The position numbers and the translations under genes are program-made. Source: Streptomyces sp. NBC_00523 (GTDB taxonomy: Bacteria > Actinomycetota > Actinomycetes > Streptomycetales > Streptomycetaceae). Taken from it: DNA of 64,000 bases. The notes under the pieces were generated by a model that saw nothing but the letters and a program-made list of their open reading frames with translations, made no database searches and was not told where the DNA came from. The stretch is from the NCBI RefSeq assembly GCF_036346615.1, contig NZ_CP107836.1, forward strand, positions 2,418,001 to 2,482,000, written 5' to 3'. This document shows positions 1 to 8,061 of this stretch, one piece after another (positions within the stretch are counted from its first letter, which is position 1; each line of letters starts with the position of its first letter).

Positions 1-71
1 AGCTCCTCGAAGGGCACCTCGATGCTGAGCCGAACCCGGGTCGGGTTCAGGGTCTCCACGGCGCTCTTCAC
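1..71 (-). CDS. tig: Trigger factor, N-terminal fragment (cut by window edge)
   Basis: Ribosome-associated chaperone and peptidyl-prolyl isomerase that binds nascent chains at the exit tunnel. Only the first 23 codons are in the window. They read [20 protein letters not shown] and on, which is the conserved trigger factor N-terminus (ribosome-binding domain). The GTG start at 71 follows an AAGGAG ribosome site at about 8 nt spacing. In Streptomyces tig is normally followed by clpP genes, which would lie to the left of the window. The identification rests on a short but distinctive N-terminus. Confidence 0.88.
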   Translation of the reverse strand, partial: MKSAVETLNPTRVRLSIEVPFEE

Positions 72-236
72 GGTTCGGTCTCCTTGGTGGCTGACTTCTT
101 GGGGTTCTGCTCCGCCGCACGGGGGGCGGCTTCGCGGACCGAGCCCGGTACATCAGACACACGGGCACGCATTTTGCATAGTAACGGCAAGGGGGAGAAC
201 TCCCGCAACGCGATCTTGTCCACGCGATCTTGCCGA

Positions 237-313
237 TGGTCGGGGTGGCCGGATTCGAACCGACGACCTTCCGCTCCCAAAGCGGACGCGCTACCAAGCT
301 GCGCCACACCCCG
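237..313 (-). tRNA. tRNA-Pro (anticodon TGG)
   Basis: A full cloverleaf on the minus strand. The acceptor arms CGGGGTG and CACCCCG pair perfectly. The D arm carries GGTAGCGC, the anticodon loop reads CTTTGGGAG (anticodon TGG), and the T arm has GGTTCGAATCC. The discriminator base is A and the 3' CCA is encoded (237-239). It reads in the same direction as tig and lies upstream of it. I saw no duplicated 3' end nearby that would indicate an integrated element. Confidence 0.95.
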
Positions 314-456
314 TCGGTGCGACACGTAGGGTACATGCAGTGAGGCACCGCGCCCGCCGGTTTCGGCGGGCGGCGTCAAGGGGTGTGCGGGCAGCGCCCG
401 CGACCCGCTACGATGCTTCTCGTGCCGCGGTCCGTGTGACCTGCGGTGCCGCGCTT

Positions 457-530
457 GCGGGCGTAGCTCAATGGTAGAGCCCTAGTCTTCCAAACTAGCT
501 ACGCGGGTTCGATTCCCGTCGCCCGCTCCA
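457..530 (+). tRNA. tRNA-Gly (anticodon TCC)
   Basis: Starts GCGGGCGTAGCTCAATGGTA and ends CGCCCGC-T-CCA, giving a perfect 7-bp acceptor stem with encoded CCA at 528-530. The anticodon loop is CTTCCAA (anticodon TCC) and the T loop GGTTCGATTCC is canonical. It is transcribed toward the strong hairpin at 534-570. It lies head-to-head with tRNA-Pro, so the intervening 314-456 must hold both promoters. Confidence 0.95.
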
Positions 531-533
531 ACC

Positions 534-570
534 GCCGAAGGGCCCGGTCCAGTGGACCGGGCCCTTCGGC
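534..570. terminator. Bidirectional hairpin terminator
   Basis: A perfect 17-bp inverted repeat (534-550 with 554-570) with a 3-nt loop, four bases after the tRNA-Gly CCA and 16 bp beyond the stop of the convergent small membrane protein gene. It probably ends both transcripts. It has no U-run, as is common in Streptomyces. Confidence 0.8.
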
Positions 571-586
571 GTCGTGTCCGGGCGGC

Positions 587-781
587 TCAGAAGTTGATCT
601 GGCCCACCGAGTCGATGATCGAGTGCATGAAGCGGTTGATCGACGGCCCCATGCCCGTCGGCGCCAGGAAGAAGCCGAAGAGCGCCGCGACGATCGCGGG
701 GCCCGCCTTTATGGAACCGCTCCGGATCATGACGACCAGGACGATCCCCAACAGAAGCACCACAGACAGCGAAATGGCCAC
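587..781 (-). CDS. Small conserved membrane protein (64 aa)
   Basis: Function unknown. The 64-residue product begins with a long hydrophobic helix (about residues 2-19, LSVVLLLGIVLVVMI), followed by RSGSIKAG and a second hydrophobic stretch (about residues 28-42). It ends in a more polar tail with INRFMHSIIDS. This looks like a hairpin membrane protein. I recall similar small proteins beside tig in other Streptomyces, but no function is assigned to them. The ATG start gives a compact, fully hydrophobic-polar patterned product with typical third-position GC, so the gene is very likely real. Confidence 0.7.
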   Translation of the reverse strand: MAISLSVVLLLGIVLVVMIRSGSIKAGPAIVAALFGFFLAPTGMGPSINRFMHSIIDSVGQINF

Positions 782-1195
782 GACTGCTCACACCCTCGGT
801 CGGTCCGCCTTGCCGGCCCGGAGATGTGCGGCCCTGCACCCTCCGTCGACTCCATCGTGCCACCAACTCCCGCCGGGGTGTTGCCGGGTGGCGTATCGAC
901 CTGTCGATATCGCGCCATCCTGCGCCCCTTGCGCCCCCTGCGCGCCGGGCCGGGGGCCAGGCAGGGGCCGGGGCGTGGCCACGCGCGTTCCGGGAATATG
1001 CAACGGTGATCGTTTCCGTACCCACACACTTCATTCACAGGCGAATTCGACGCCGAACGCGAGGTAATTCACTTCGGTCAACTGACTGATGGATTGCCCC
1101 ATTTGACGCGGATTAAACAGGTCATAACGGGCATGTTCCGCTGGTTTGCCATTTGATATGCAGGGAAGACGCGCTATTCAACGGCGGTTTTACGA
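782..1195. other. Divergent intergenic region, no gene seen
   Basis: 414 bp between the small membrane protein (minus) and the acyltransferase (plus). Its right half (about 1010-1195) is markedly more AT-rich than the surroundings, which fits promoter DNA. It includes the inverted repeat TATCGA-CCTG-TCGATA near 893-908. Overlapping reading frames here lack ribosome sites and look like GC shadows. Confidence 0.55.
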
Positions 1196-2377
1196 ATGGC
1201 AATCGAGACGTCTAGGGTGCCTGAGATGTTCCACGCTCCGAACGCAATGCAGAGGGCCGCGCTTCCCCCGGCGACCGAGGAGGCGGAGCCCAGACACGCT
1301 GCGCCGACGGCGGCCCCGCAGGCCCCCTCACCAGCGGCGGAACGGCCCACCCGGAGCGGCGGTGCCAAGAAGCGTGACGCCTTCTTCGACAACGCCAAGT
1401 ACCTCGCCATCGTGCTCGTCGCGGTGGCGCACTCGTGGGTTCCGGTCATGGACGGGAGCCGGACGGCCCGGGCGCTGTACATGGTCGTGTACACGTTCCA
1501 CATGCCCGCCTTCATCCTCATCTCGGGTTATTTCTCACGGTCGTTCGACCTGACCCCCGCCAAGGTGAAGCGGCTCGTCACCGGTGTCGCCGTGCCGTAC
1601 GTGGTGTTCGAGACGGCGTACTCGCTGTTCCGCCGGTACGCGAACGACCAGCCGGACGCGGCCGTCAGCCTGCTGGAGCCCTGGTACCTGACCTGGTTCC
1701 TGGCCGCCCTGTTCATCTGGCGGCTCACCACGCCGATCTGGCGCAACCTCCGCCATCCGCTGGCCGTTTCGCTCGTGATCGCCGTTCTCGCCTCGCTCGC
1801 GCCCAGCATCGGTGACGACCTCGACCTGCCGCGCGTGCTGCAGTTCCTGCCCTTCTTCGTGCTCGGACTCCAGCTGAAGCCCGAGCACTTCGAGCTGGTC
1901 CGCCGCCGCGAGGCCCGGCTGTTCGCGCTGCCGCTCTTCGCCGGTGCGCTGGTCTTCGCGTACTGGGCGGCGCCCCGGATGCAGCTGGGCTGGTTCCTGC
2001 GGGACTCCAGCGCCCAGGACATGGGGGCGCCGTGGTGGTCGGGCGCGGTGATGACCCTGGCGATGTTCGGCTGCGCGGTGCTGCTGACGGCCGGGTTCCT
2101 CGCGCTGGTCCCGCGCCGCCACATGTGGTTCACGGTGCTCGGCGCCGGCACCATCTGCGGCTACCTGCTGCACGGCTTCCTGGTGAAGGGCGCCGACTAC
2201 GCGGGGATCTTCGACGACCACGACTGGCTGGTCGGTCCGGCGGGCCTGGTGATCGTGACCGTGGTCGCCTCCGCCGCCGTCACGCTGCTGTGCACGCCGC
2301 CGGTGCGGCGCGTCCTGCGCTGCGTCACCGAGCCGGACATGAACTGGGCGTTCCGCCGGGACGCCGCCAGGATCTGA
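1196..2377 (+). CDS. Membrane acyltransferase, fucose 4-O-acetylase type
   Basis: Integral membrane acyltransferase of the acyltransferase-3 superfamily, likely moving an acyl group onto an extracytoplasmic sugar or polymer. The substrate cannot be told from sequence. After a disordered Ala/Pro/Glu-rich leader (residues 1-60), the core opens with FFDNAKYLAIVLVAVAHSW. The conserved His in AHSW and the later TFHMPAFILISGYFS (second His-containing motif) are the hallmarks of the NolL/fucose-4-O-acetylase branch. About ten hydrophobic segments follow to residue 380. The start is uncertain: ATG 1196 has no good ribosome site, and ATG 1226 (MFHAPNAMQ) is an alternative. It stands alone, followed by a 12-bp hairpin. 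Confidence 0.8.
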   Translation: MAIETSRVPEMFHAPNAMQRAALPPATEEAEPRHAAPTAAPQAPSPAAERPTRSGGAKKRDAFFDNAKYLAIVLVAVAHSWVPVMDGSRTARALYMVVYTFHMPAFILISGYFSRSFDLTPAKVKRLVTGVAVPYVVFETAYSLFRRYANDQPDAAVSLLEPWYLTWFLAALFIWRLTTPIWRNLRHPLAVSLVIAVLASLAPSIGDDLDLPRVLQFLPFFVLGLQLKPEHFELVRRREARLFALPLFAGALVFAYWAAPRMQLGWFLRDSSAQDMGAPWWSGAVMTLAMFGCAVLLTAGFLALVPRRHMWFTVLGAGTICGYLLHGFLVKGADYAGIFDDHDWLVGPAGLVIVTVVASAAVTLLCTPPVRRVLRCVTEPDMNWAFRRDAARI

Positions 2378-2394
2378 CCGCCCCGCGCACCCCG

Positions 2395-2423
2395 CGAAGC
2401 CCGGCCCAGGTGGCCGGGCTTCG
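2395..2423. terminator. Hairpin terminator between convergent genes
   Basis: A perfect 12-bp stem, CGAAGCCCGGCC with GGCCGGGCTTCG, and a 5-nt loop. It lies 17 bp past the acyltransferase stop and about 60 bp past the stop of the convergent HD-domain gene. Confidence 0.75.
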
Positions 2424-2484
2424 TCGTGTCAGCGGGCGGTGCGGGCGCGCGGCGCGACGGACGGTGTCAGCGGTCGGTGTTGGC

Positions 2485-2970
2485 TCAATCCCGACGCTCC
2501 GAGGGCGGGTTCGGCACGGTGAGCCCCAGCAGCTCCCGTACCCGCGCATACTTCGCGGTCAGCCGGGTACGGGTGGCCGGCTCCAGCACCGCGAGGCGGG
2601 CCGGGTCGGCGTTGTGGGCGAGGTCCGCCTCCTTGACCAGCAGGGCGCCGGGGGTGGCCAGGATGCGCCGGGTGTACGCCTCCGGCTCCTCGCCCGCCCG
2701 CTTGGTGACGGCGAGCACCATGTCCTTGACCGCCTGCGGCAGCGCGGCCCCGGCCAGCCACTCGGCCGACAGCGCGTCGTCCTCCACCGCGTCGTGCAGC
2801 CAGGCCGCGGCGATCTGCTCGTCGCTGCCGCCCCTGCTCCGTACACCCTCCGCGACGGCCGCGAGGTGTTCCACGTAAGGGCGGCCGGCCTTGTCCCGCT
2901 GGGCGGCGTGGGCCTCACGGGCCAGGGCTTCGACCTCGGCGAGCGTCAGCCGAGCGTGTGATGCGGTCAT
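2485..2970 (-). CDS. Small HD-domain phosphohydrolase (SpoT-like HD fold)
   Basis: A stand-alone HD domain of 161 residues. The metal-binding pattern is visible as YVEHLAAVAE, then AAWLHDAVEDD, matching the N-terminal hydrolase part of RelA/SpoT and MESH1-like proteins. There is no synthetase, TGS or ACT domain. The family hydrolyses (p)ppGpp or related nucleotides, but many stand-alone members are uncharacterised. I chose ATG 2970 (MTASHARLTLAEVEALA), because upstream codons run into the divergent promoter region and lose the coding pattern. The ribosome site is weak. The gene is divergent from the antiporter gene. Confidence 0.72.
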   Translation of the reverse strand: MTASHARLTLAEVEALAREAHAAQRDKAGRPYVEHLAAVAEGVRSRGGSDEQIAAAWLHDAVEDDALSAEWLAGAALPQAVKDMVLAVTKRAGEEPEAYTRRILATPGALLVKEADLAHNADPARLAVLEPATRTRLTAKYARVRELLGLTVPNPPSERRD

Positions 2971-3064
2971 GGCAAGGACTCTAGGCGCACCCCGTACACC
3001 GGTCCCGAGAGTTGCAATGTCAATCGTTCGGTAAACTAACCGATGACCATTTCTTGACGATCTC

Positions 3065-4297
3065 TTGACTCTTCGAAGGGCCAGGCTCATCGGACACGCA
3101 GACACGCTCATCGCCATGGGCGGCGCCTTCCTCGCCGCCGCGGTCCTCGCCCGCGCAGGCCGCCGCATCGGACTGCCCACCATCCCTCTGTTCATCCTGG
3201 CCGGAATCCTCCTCGGCCCGCACACCCCCGGCATCGTCCTCGTCGCCGACCCGCACGACCTGGAGATGCTCTCCGCGCTCGGCCTGGTGCTGCTCCTCTT
3301 CTACCTGGGCCTGGAATTCCACCTGGACGACCTCAAGGCGGGCGGCCGCAAGATGGCCGTCGCCGGGGGCACCTATCTCGCCCTGAACGTCGGCGCCGGG
3401 CTCGGCTTCGGCTTCGCGCTCGGCTGGGGCACCTCCGAGGCGCTGGTGCTCGCCGGGGTGCTCGGGATCTCCTCGTCGGCCATCGTCACCAAAGTGCTCG
3501 TGGACCTCGGCCGGATCGGCAATCCGGAGACCCGGCCCATCCTCGGCATCATCGTCGTGGAGGACGTCTTCCTCGCCCTGTATCTGGCGGCCCTCCAGCC
3601 CATCCTGTCCGGCGCCGACAGTCTCGCCGCGGCGGTGACCGACGGCGGCAAGGCGTTCGGCTTCCTGCTGCTGCTCGCCCTGGCCGCCCGCTTCGGCACC
3701 CGGGTCGTCGGCAAGCTGATCGGGACCAGGGACGACGAGCTCCTGGTGATCTCGTTCCTCGGCGCCGCCGTCCTGGTGGCCGGGATCTCGGAGTGGTTCG
3801 GCGTCGCGGACGCGATCGGTGCCTTCATGGTCGGGCTGATGCTCGGCAGTACGTCGTCGGGCGAGCGCATCCTCAAGCTGGTGCACCCGCTGCGCGACGC
3901 GTTCGGCGCGATCTTCTTCTTCGCCTTCGGGCTCTCCATCGACCCGGGCGACCTGCCCACCGTGCTCTGGCCGGTGCTGGCCGCCGTCGCGGTCACCCTC
4001 GCGATGAACGTGTGCGCCGGAATCGCCGCCGCCAAGGTGTACGACTTCGGCCCGCAGGCCACCGCGAACATCTCCACCACCCTGGTGGCGCGCGGGGAGT
4101 TCGCCCTGATCCTCGCCACGATGGCGGCGGGCGCCGGCCTCGACGAACGGCTCTCCCCGTTCATCGCGGGCTACGTACTGGTCCTCGCGGTCCTCGCGCC
4201 GCTGGCGGCCGGACGCTCGCACTGGCTGGCCCGCCTCCTGCCGGGCAAGCCGGAACCGGCGCTCCGCGAGCCCGATCCGGTCGGCGCCGGTTCATGA
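3065..4297 (+). CDS. CPA2-family cation:proton antiporter membrane protein
   Basis: Monovalent cation/proton antiporter of the KefB/NhaS type. It has about 12 hydrophobic segments. Family landmarks include GLPTIPLFILAGILLGPHTPG (first helices), LGLVLLLFYLGLEFHLDDL, ISSSAIVTKVLVDLG, and VVEDVFLAL in the ion-binding core. No C-terminal TrkA-N domain is present; the protein ends soon after the last helix. The start is doubtful: TTG 3065 begins the longest frame but has no ribosome site, and TTGACT there looks like a -35 box. ATG 3116 (MGGAFLAAAVLARAG) is a plausible alternative that still keeps the first helix. Confidence 0.82.
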   Translation: MTLRRARLIGHADTLIAMGGAFLAAAVLARAGRRIGLPTIPLFILAGILLGPHTPGIVLVADPHDLEMLSALGLVLLLFYLGLEFHLDDLKAGGRKMAVAGGTYLALNVGAGLGFGFALGWGTSEALVLAGVLGISSSAIVTKVLVDLGRIGNPETRPILGIIVVEDVFLALYLAALQPILSGADSLAAAVTDGGKAFGFLLLLALAARFGTRVVGKLIGTRDDELLVISFLGAAVLVAGISEWFGVADAIGAFMVGLMLGSTSSGERILKLVHPLRDAFGAIFFFAFGLSIDPGDLPTVLWPVLAAVAVTLAMNVCAGIAAAKVYDFGPQATANISTTLVARGEFALILATMAAGAGLDERLSPFIAGYVLVLAVLAPLAAGRSHWLARLLPGKPEPALREPDPVGAGS

Positions 4298-4340
4298 CTT
4301 CCGTGAGTTCAGAACTCCCGTGAGTTCAGGACTTCCGTGA
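4297..4340. repeat. 17-bp tandem repeat at convergent 3' ends
   Basis: Two and a half copies of a 17-bp unit (ACTTCCGTGAGTTCAGA, then ACTCCCGTGAGTTCAGG, then ACTTCCGTGA). It fills the gap between the antiporter stop and the end of the convergent phosphatase gene and runs into that gene's last codons. It is a short slippage-type repeat of no known function. Confidence 0.7.
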
Positions 4341-5471
4341 CAGGAGCAGCAGGGCCCGGTCGTCGTTGACGTCCTTGGCGCACGCCTCGATGAGGTGCCA
4401 GGCCGCGCCCTCGAAGCCGGTGCTGACGTAGCGGTCGGCCTCGCCGGTGAGCCGGTCGATGCCCTCCGCGATGTCCCGGTCGGACGCCTCCACCAGTCCG
4501 TCGGTGAACAGCATCAGCACGTCACCGGGGGCGAGATGGCCCTTGACCGCGTCGAACTCGGCCCCGTCGTACACCCCGAGCAGCGGGCCCTCCGCCGCCT
4601 TCTCCTCCCACTGGCCGCTGCCGGCGTGGAGCTGGAGGGCCGGCGGGTGGCCCGCCGAGAGGAGTTCGTAGTCGCCGGTCTCCAGGTCGAGGACCAGGTG
4701 GATCGAGGTCGCGAAGCCCTCGTCCCAGTCCTGGCGCAGCAGATAGCCGTTGGCGGCGGGCAGGAATCCGTGCGGGGGCAGCGAGCCGAGCAGCCCGCCG
4801 AAGGCGCCGGACAGCAGCAGGGCGCGGGAGCCGGCGTCCATGCCCTTGCCGGAGACGTCGGTCAGGACGGCTTCCAGGGTCCGGCCGCCGTGGGTGCGGG
4901 CCGCGACGACGAAGTCCCCGGAGAAGGACTGCCCGCCGGCCGGGCGCAGCGCCATCTCGCGGTGCCAGCCCTGCGGGAGGCGGGGCAGCGAGCTCTGGAC
5001 GCGGATGCGTTCGCGCAGGTCGAAGAGCATGGTGCCGCCGCGCCGCCAGGGCACCCCGACCCGGGCGCGGAACTGGGCGAGGACCAGCCCGAAGAACCCG
5101 CAGGCGGCGACCGTGAGCACGGTGCCGGGGGTGACCCCGGCCGGGCCGTCCTCGTAGGGGCCGAGCCGGACGGACTCCACGATGAGGGCGACGGCGACCC
5201 CCGCGTACAGGCCGAGGAGGCTGGCCGGGCGCAGCAGCAGGCCGCCCGCGACGATCGGCAGGACGAGCATGGTGGGCGCGCACCAGACCGGGTCGACCAG
5301 GGTGAGGCAGGTGATGACCGGGATGACCAGGAAGAGGCCGGCCAGGGCGATCCAGTCGGAGCCGTCGCCGCGGAAGTAGTCGACCCCGGACCGGCGCAGC
5401 GTGGTGTAGACCCGGTGCGCCGATTTCCGCCATCGGGCCGGGTACGTCGTTGCTCCTGCGCGTCGGGCCAT
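4326..5471 (-). CDS. Membrane-anchored SpoIIE/RsbU-type PP2C phosphatase
   Basis: A predicted Mn/Mg-dependent Ser/Thr phosphatase of the SpoIIE branch, the type that reactivates anti-anti-sigma factors. The N-terminal part carries four or five hydrophobic helices (about residues 40-130, including LAGLFLVIPVITCLTLV). The cytoplasmic catalytic domain follows with GGQSFSGDFVVAAR, VLTDVSGKGMDAGSRALLLS, LSAGHPPALQL and LMLFTDGLVEASD, which supply the acidic metal ligands. I chose ATG 5471, preceded by AAGG at 8 nt. A GTG at 5489 would add six residues. It is alone and convergent with the antiporter gene, and its target is unknown. This is one of four PP2C-type phosphatases in the window. Confidence 0.82.
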   Translation of the reverse strand: MARRAGATTYPARWRKSAHRVYTTLRRSGVDYFRGDGSDWIALAGLFLVIPVITCLTLVDPVWCAPTMLVLPIVAGGLLLRPASLLGLYAGVAVALIVESVRLGPYEDGPAGVTPGTVLTVAACGFFGLVLAQFRARVGVPWRRGGTMLFDLRERIRVQSSLPRLPQGWHREMALRPAGGQSFSGDFVVAARTHGGRTLEAVLTDVSGKGMDAGSRALLLSGAFGGLLGSLPPHGFLPAANGYLLRQDWDEGFATSIHLVLDLETGDYELLSAGHPPALQLHAGSGQWEEKAAEGPLLGVYDGAEFDAVKGHLAPGDVLMLFTDGLVEASDRDIAEGIDRLTGEADRYVSTGFEGAAWHLIEACAKDVNDDRALLLLSRKS

Positions 5472-5576
5472 TGCGGGGACCTTATCCACCCGGCGGCCTC
5501 CGGTGCAGGGGGACCCCGTGACAATGTGTTCGAAATCGGCGCGCTCGGTGCCGTACCGGCGGGTAAGGCGTGCGGA

Positions 5577-6386
5577 TTACGCGGACTGGCAGCCGGGGCA
5601 CCAGAAGAGGTTGCGGGCGGCCAGGTCGGCGGTGCGGATCTCGGTGCCGCAGATGTGGCAGCCCTGGCGGGCGCGCCGGTAGACGTAGACCTCGCCGCCG
5701 TGGTCGTCCACGCGGGGCGGGCGGCCCATCGCCTCGGGCAGGTGCTCGGGGCGGACGGTGTCGATCCGGTTGTGCCGTACGCCCTCGCGCATCAGCTCCC
5801 GCAGGTCCGCCCAGATCGCGTCCCACTCGCGCCGGGTGAGGTCCTTGCCCGCCCGGTACGGGTCGATGCCGTGCCGGAACAGCACCTCCGCGCGGTAGAC
5901 GTTGCCGACGCCCGCGATGACCTTCTGGTCCATCAGCAGGGCGGCGACGGTGATCCGGCTGCGGGAGATCCGCTGCCAGGCGCGTTCGCCGTCCTCGCCC
6001 GCGCGCAGCGGGTCGGGGCCGAGCCGGTCGTGTATCGCGCGCTTCTCGGCGTCCGTGATCAGGGCGCAGGTGGTCGGGCCGCGCAGGTCCGCGTGGTGCG
6101 CGTCGTTGACCAGGCGCAGCCGGACGGTGTCGGTGGGCGGCGGGGCCGGCACCGTACCGAAGCCCAGCTTGCCGAAGAGGCCGAGGTGGATGTGGACCCA
6201 GCCGGTGTCGCCGAAGCCGAGGAAGAGGTGCTTGCCGTGGGCGTCGGCCGTGTCCAGGACGTGGCCGTCGAGCAGGGCGGCGCTGTCGGAGAACTTGCCC
6301 TGCGGGCTGCTCGTCCGCACCGGCCGGCCGCCGAAGCGCTCGCGGTGGTCCGCGGCGAGGCGGTGGATCGTGTGTCCCTCGGGCAC
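5577..6386 (-). CDS. Fpg/Nei-family DNA glycosylase (Nei-like)
   Basis: Bifunctional DNA glycosylase/AP lyase that removes oxidised bases. The GTG start at 6386 makes Pro the second residue (PEGHTIHRLA). That is required because the free N-terminal proline is the catalytic nucleophile and the following Glu is essential. An AGGAGA site sits about 10 nt upstream, so the longer reading frame (to 6422) is not the real start. The C-terminal zinc finger is intact: CHIC at about residue 240 and CPGC near the end, about 16 residues apart. At 269 residues it matches Nei-type enzymes. The next gene, rpiB, is divided from it by about 75 bp and reads in the same direction. Confidence 0.9.
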   Translation of the reverse strand: MPEGHTIHRLAADHRERFGGRPVRTSSPQGKFSDSAALLDGHVLDTADAHGKHLFLGFGDTGWVHIHLGLFGKLGFGTVPAPPPTDTVRLRLVNDAHHADLRGPTTCALITDAEKRAIHDRLGPDPLRAGEDGERAWQRISRSRITVAALLMDQKVIAGVGNVYRAEVLFRHGIDPYRAGKDLTRREWDAIWADLRELMREGVRHNRIDTVRPEHLPEAMGRPPRVDDHGGEVYVYRRARQGCHICGTEIRTADLAARNLFWCPGCQSA

Positions 6387-6461
6387 GGTGGCGGGTCTCC
6401 TGGGCGGTGCGGGGGCGGACATGACTGTGCCGCCGGACGGACCGGCGGCACAGGAAGCTGG

Positions 6462-6950
<489 letters not shown>

Positions 6951-7024
6951 GGGAGGAGTGTGGCACGTGCGCGGGCGGGGCGCCGACGAAGGGGTGCGGT
7001 GTGCCCGGTGCCGGGCGGACGCGC

Positions 7025-7063
7025 GGAGGCCCGCCGGTCCGCGGTGCGGTCCGGCGGGCCTCC
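7025..7063 (-). terminator. Hairpin terminator after bioY
   Basis: A perfect 13-bp stem, GGAGGCCCGCCGG (7025-7037) with CCGGCGGGCCTCC (7051-7063), and a 13-nt loop. It is 17 bp past the bioY stop on the minus strand and isolates bioY from rpiB. Confidence 0.75.
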
Positions 7064-7079
7064 CGAGAGGTCTGCGGGG

Positions 7080-7673
7080 TCAGCCCCTGCGGCCCAGGAG
7101 CTTCCAGGAGGCGGGCAGCGCGCCCATGGCCAGCGCCGCCTTCAGCGCGTCGCCGAGCAGGAACGGCGTCAGGCCCGCGGCGATCGCGGCGCTCGCCGAC
7201 ATGCCGGTGGACAGCGCCAGGTACGGCACGCCGACCGCGTAGATGATCGCCGAGCCGAGGACCATCGTCCCGGCCGTGCGCAGCACCGAGCGGTCGCCGC
7301 CGCGCCGGGCCAGGCCGCCGACGACGGTGGCGGCGAGCAGCATGCCGAGGACGTAGCCGAAGGAGGCGCCGCCCGCGCCGGAGGTGCCGCCCGCGAACCA
7401 CGGCATTCCGGCCATGCCGATGAGGGCGTACACGGCGAGGGAGAGGAAGCCGCGGCGAGCGCCGAGCGCGGTGCCGACGAGGAGGGCGGCGAACGTCTGG
7501 CCGGTGACCGGGACCGGGGAGTGCGGGATGGGCACGGCGATCTGGGCGGCTATGCCGGTGAGCGCGGCGCCGCCGAGCACCAGGGCGGTGTCCACGGCGT
7601 AGCGGTGCCGGGCGGCGGGCAGCAGGTCGGCGAGGACCACTCCGGTGCGGGCGGGGGCGGCAGCAGTGCTCAT
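7080..7673 (-). CDS. bioY: Biotin transporter S component BioY
   Basis: Substrate-binding membrane subunit of an energy-coupling-factor biotin transporter. It has 197 residues and six hydrophobic helices. Family motifs are visible: AQIAVPIPHSPVPVTGQTFA and GARRGFLSLAVYALIGMAGMPWFAGG, then GYVLGMLLAA. No EcfA/EcfT ATPase or coupling genes are adjacent, so it probably uses a shared ECF module encoded elsewhere. It is divergent from the amino acid permease gene. Confidence 0.92.
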   Translation of the reverse strand: MSTAAAPARTGVVLADLLPAARHRYAVDTALVLGGAALTGIAAQIAVPIPHSPVPVTGQTFAALLVGTALGARRGFLSLAVYALIGMAGMPWFAGGTSGAGGASFGYVLGMLLAATVVGGLARRGGDRSVLRTAGTMVLGSAIIYAVGVPYLALSTGMSASAAIAAGLTPFLLGDALKAALAMGALPASWKLLGRRG

Positions 7674-8061
7674 CGGGGACTCCGCGGGGGTGAGGGTGGA
7701 GAGGGACTGACCGTGACGCTATCCGACCGGGCCGGGCCCGATCACCGTCAGCGGCCCACAAAGCGGCGATCGGGGCGTTGGTGGGGTTCGCACAAGGACG
7801 GCGGCGCAATCATCGCCGAGCGTGATGCTTGTCACGGAGGTGAGCGGGGATGCGCCCGAGGCGGCCCGGGAAGGCGCGCGGAAGCGGGACTGTGAACTCC
7901 CTCTAAAAGCGCGGTACGTGACGGTGGCCCACCGTCCGCCGCCGCGTGCGCGCCCGGTGTGGACCCGGTGACCGTATAGCGGACGGTGGTTACCGGCCTG
8001 CGGATCACGTGGCCAGACTGGGCGGACGTCCCCCGTCTCACCGACCGAACAGAGCCCGTCC
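7674..8061. other. Divergent intergenic region, no gene seen
   Basis: 388 bp between bioY (minus) and the permease (plus), so it should hold both promoters. Reading frames crossing it lack ribosome sites. I could not identify a convincing biotin-regulator operator by eye. Confidence 0.5.

Noticed and set aside
237..530. tRNA pair as an attachment site of an integrated element
   Set aside because: No integrase gene, no direct repeat of the tRNA 3' ends and only core genes on both sides.
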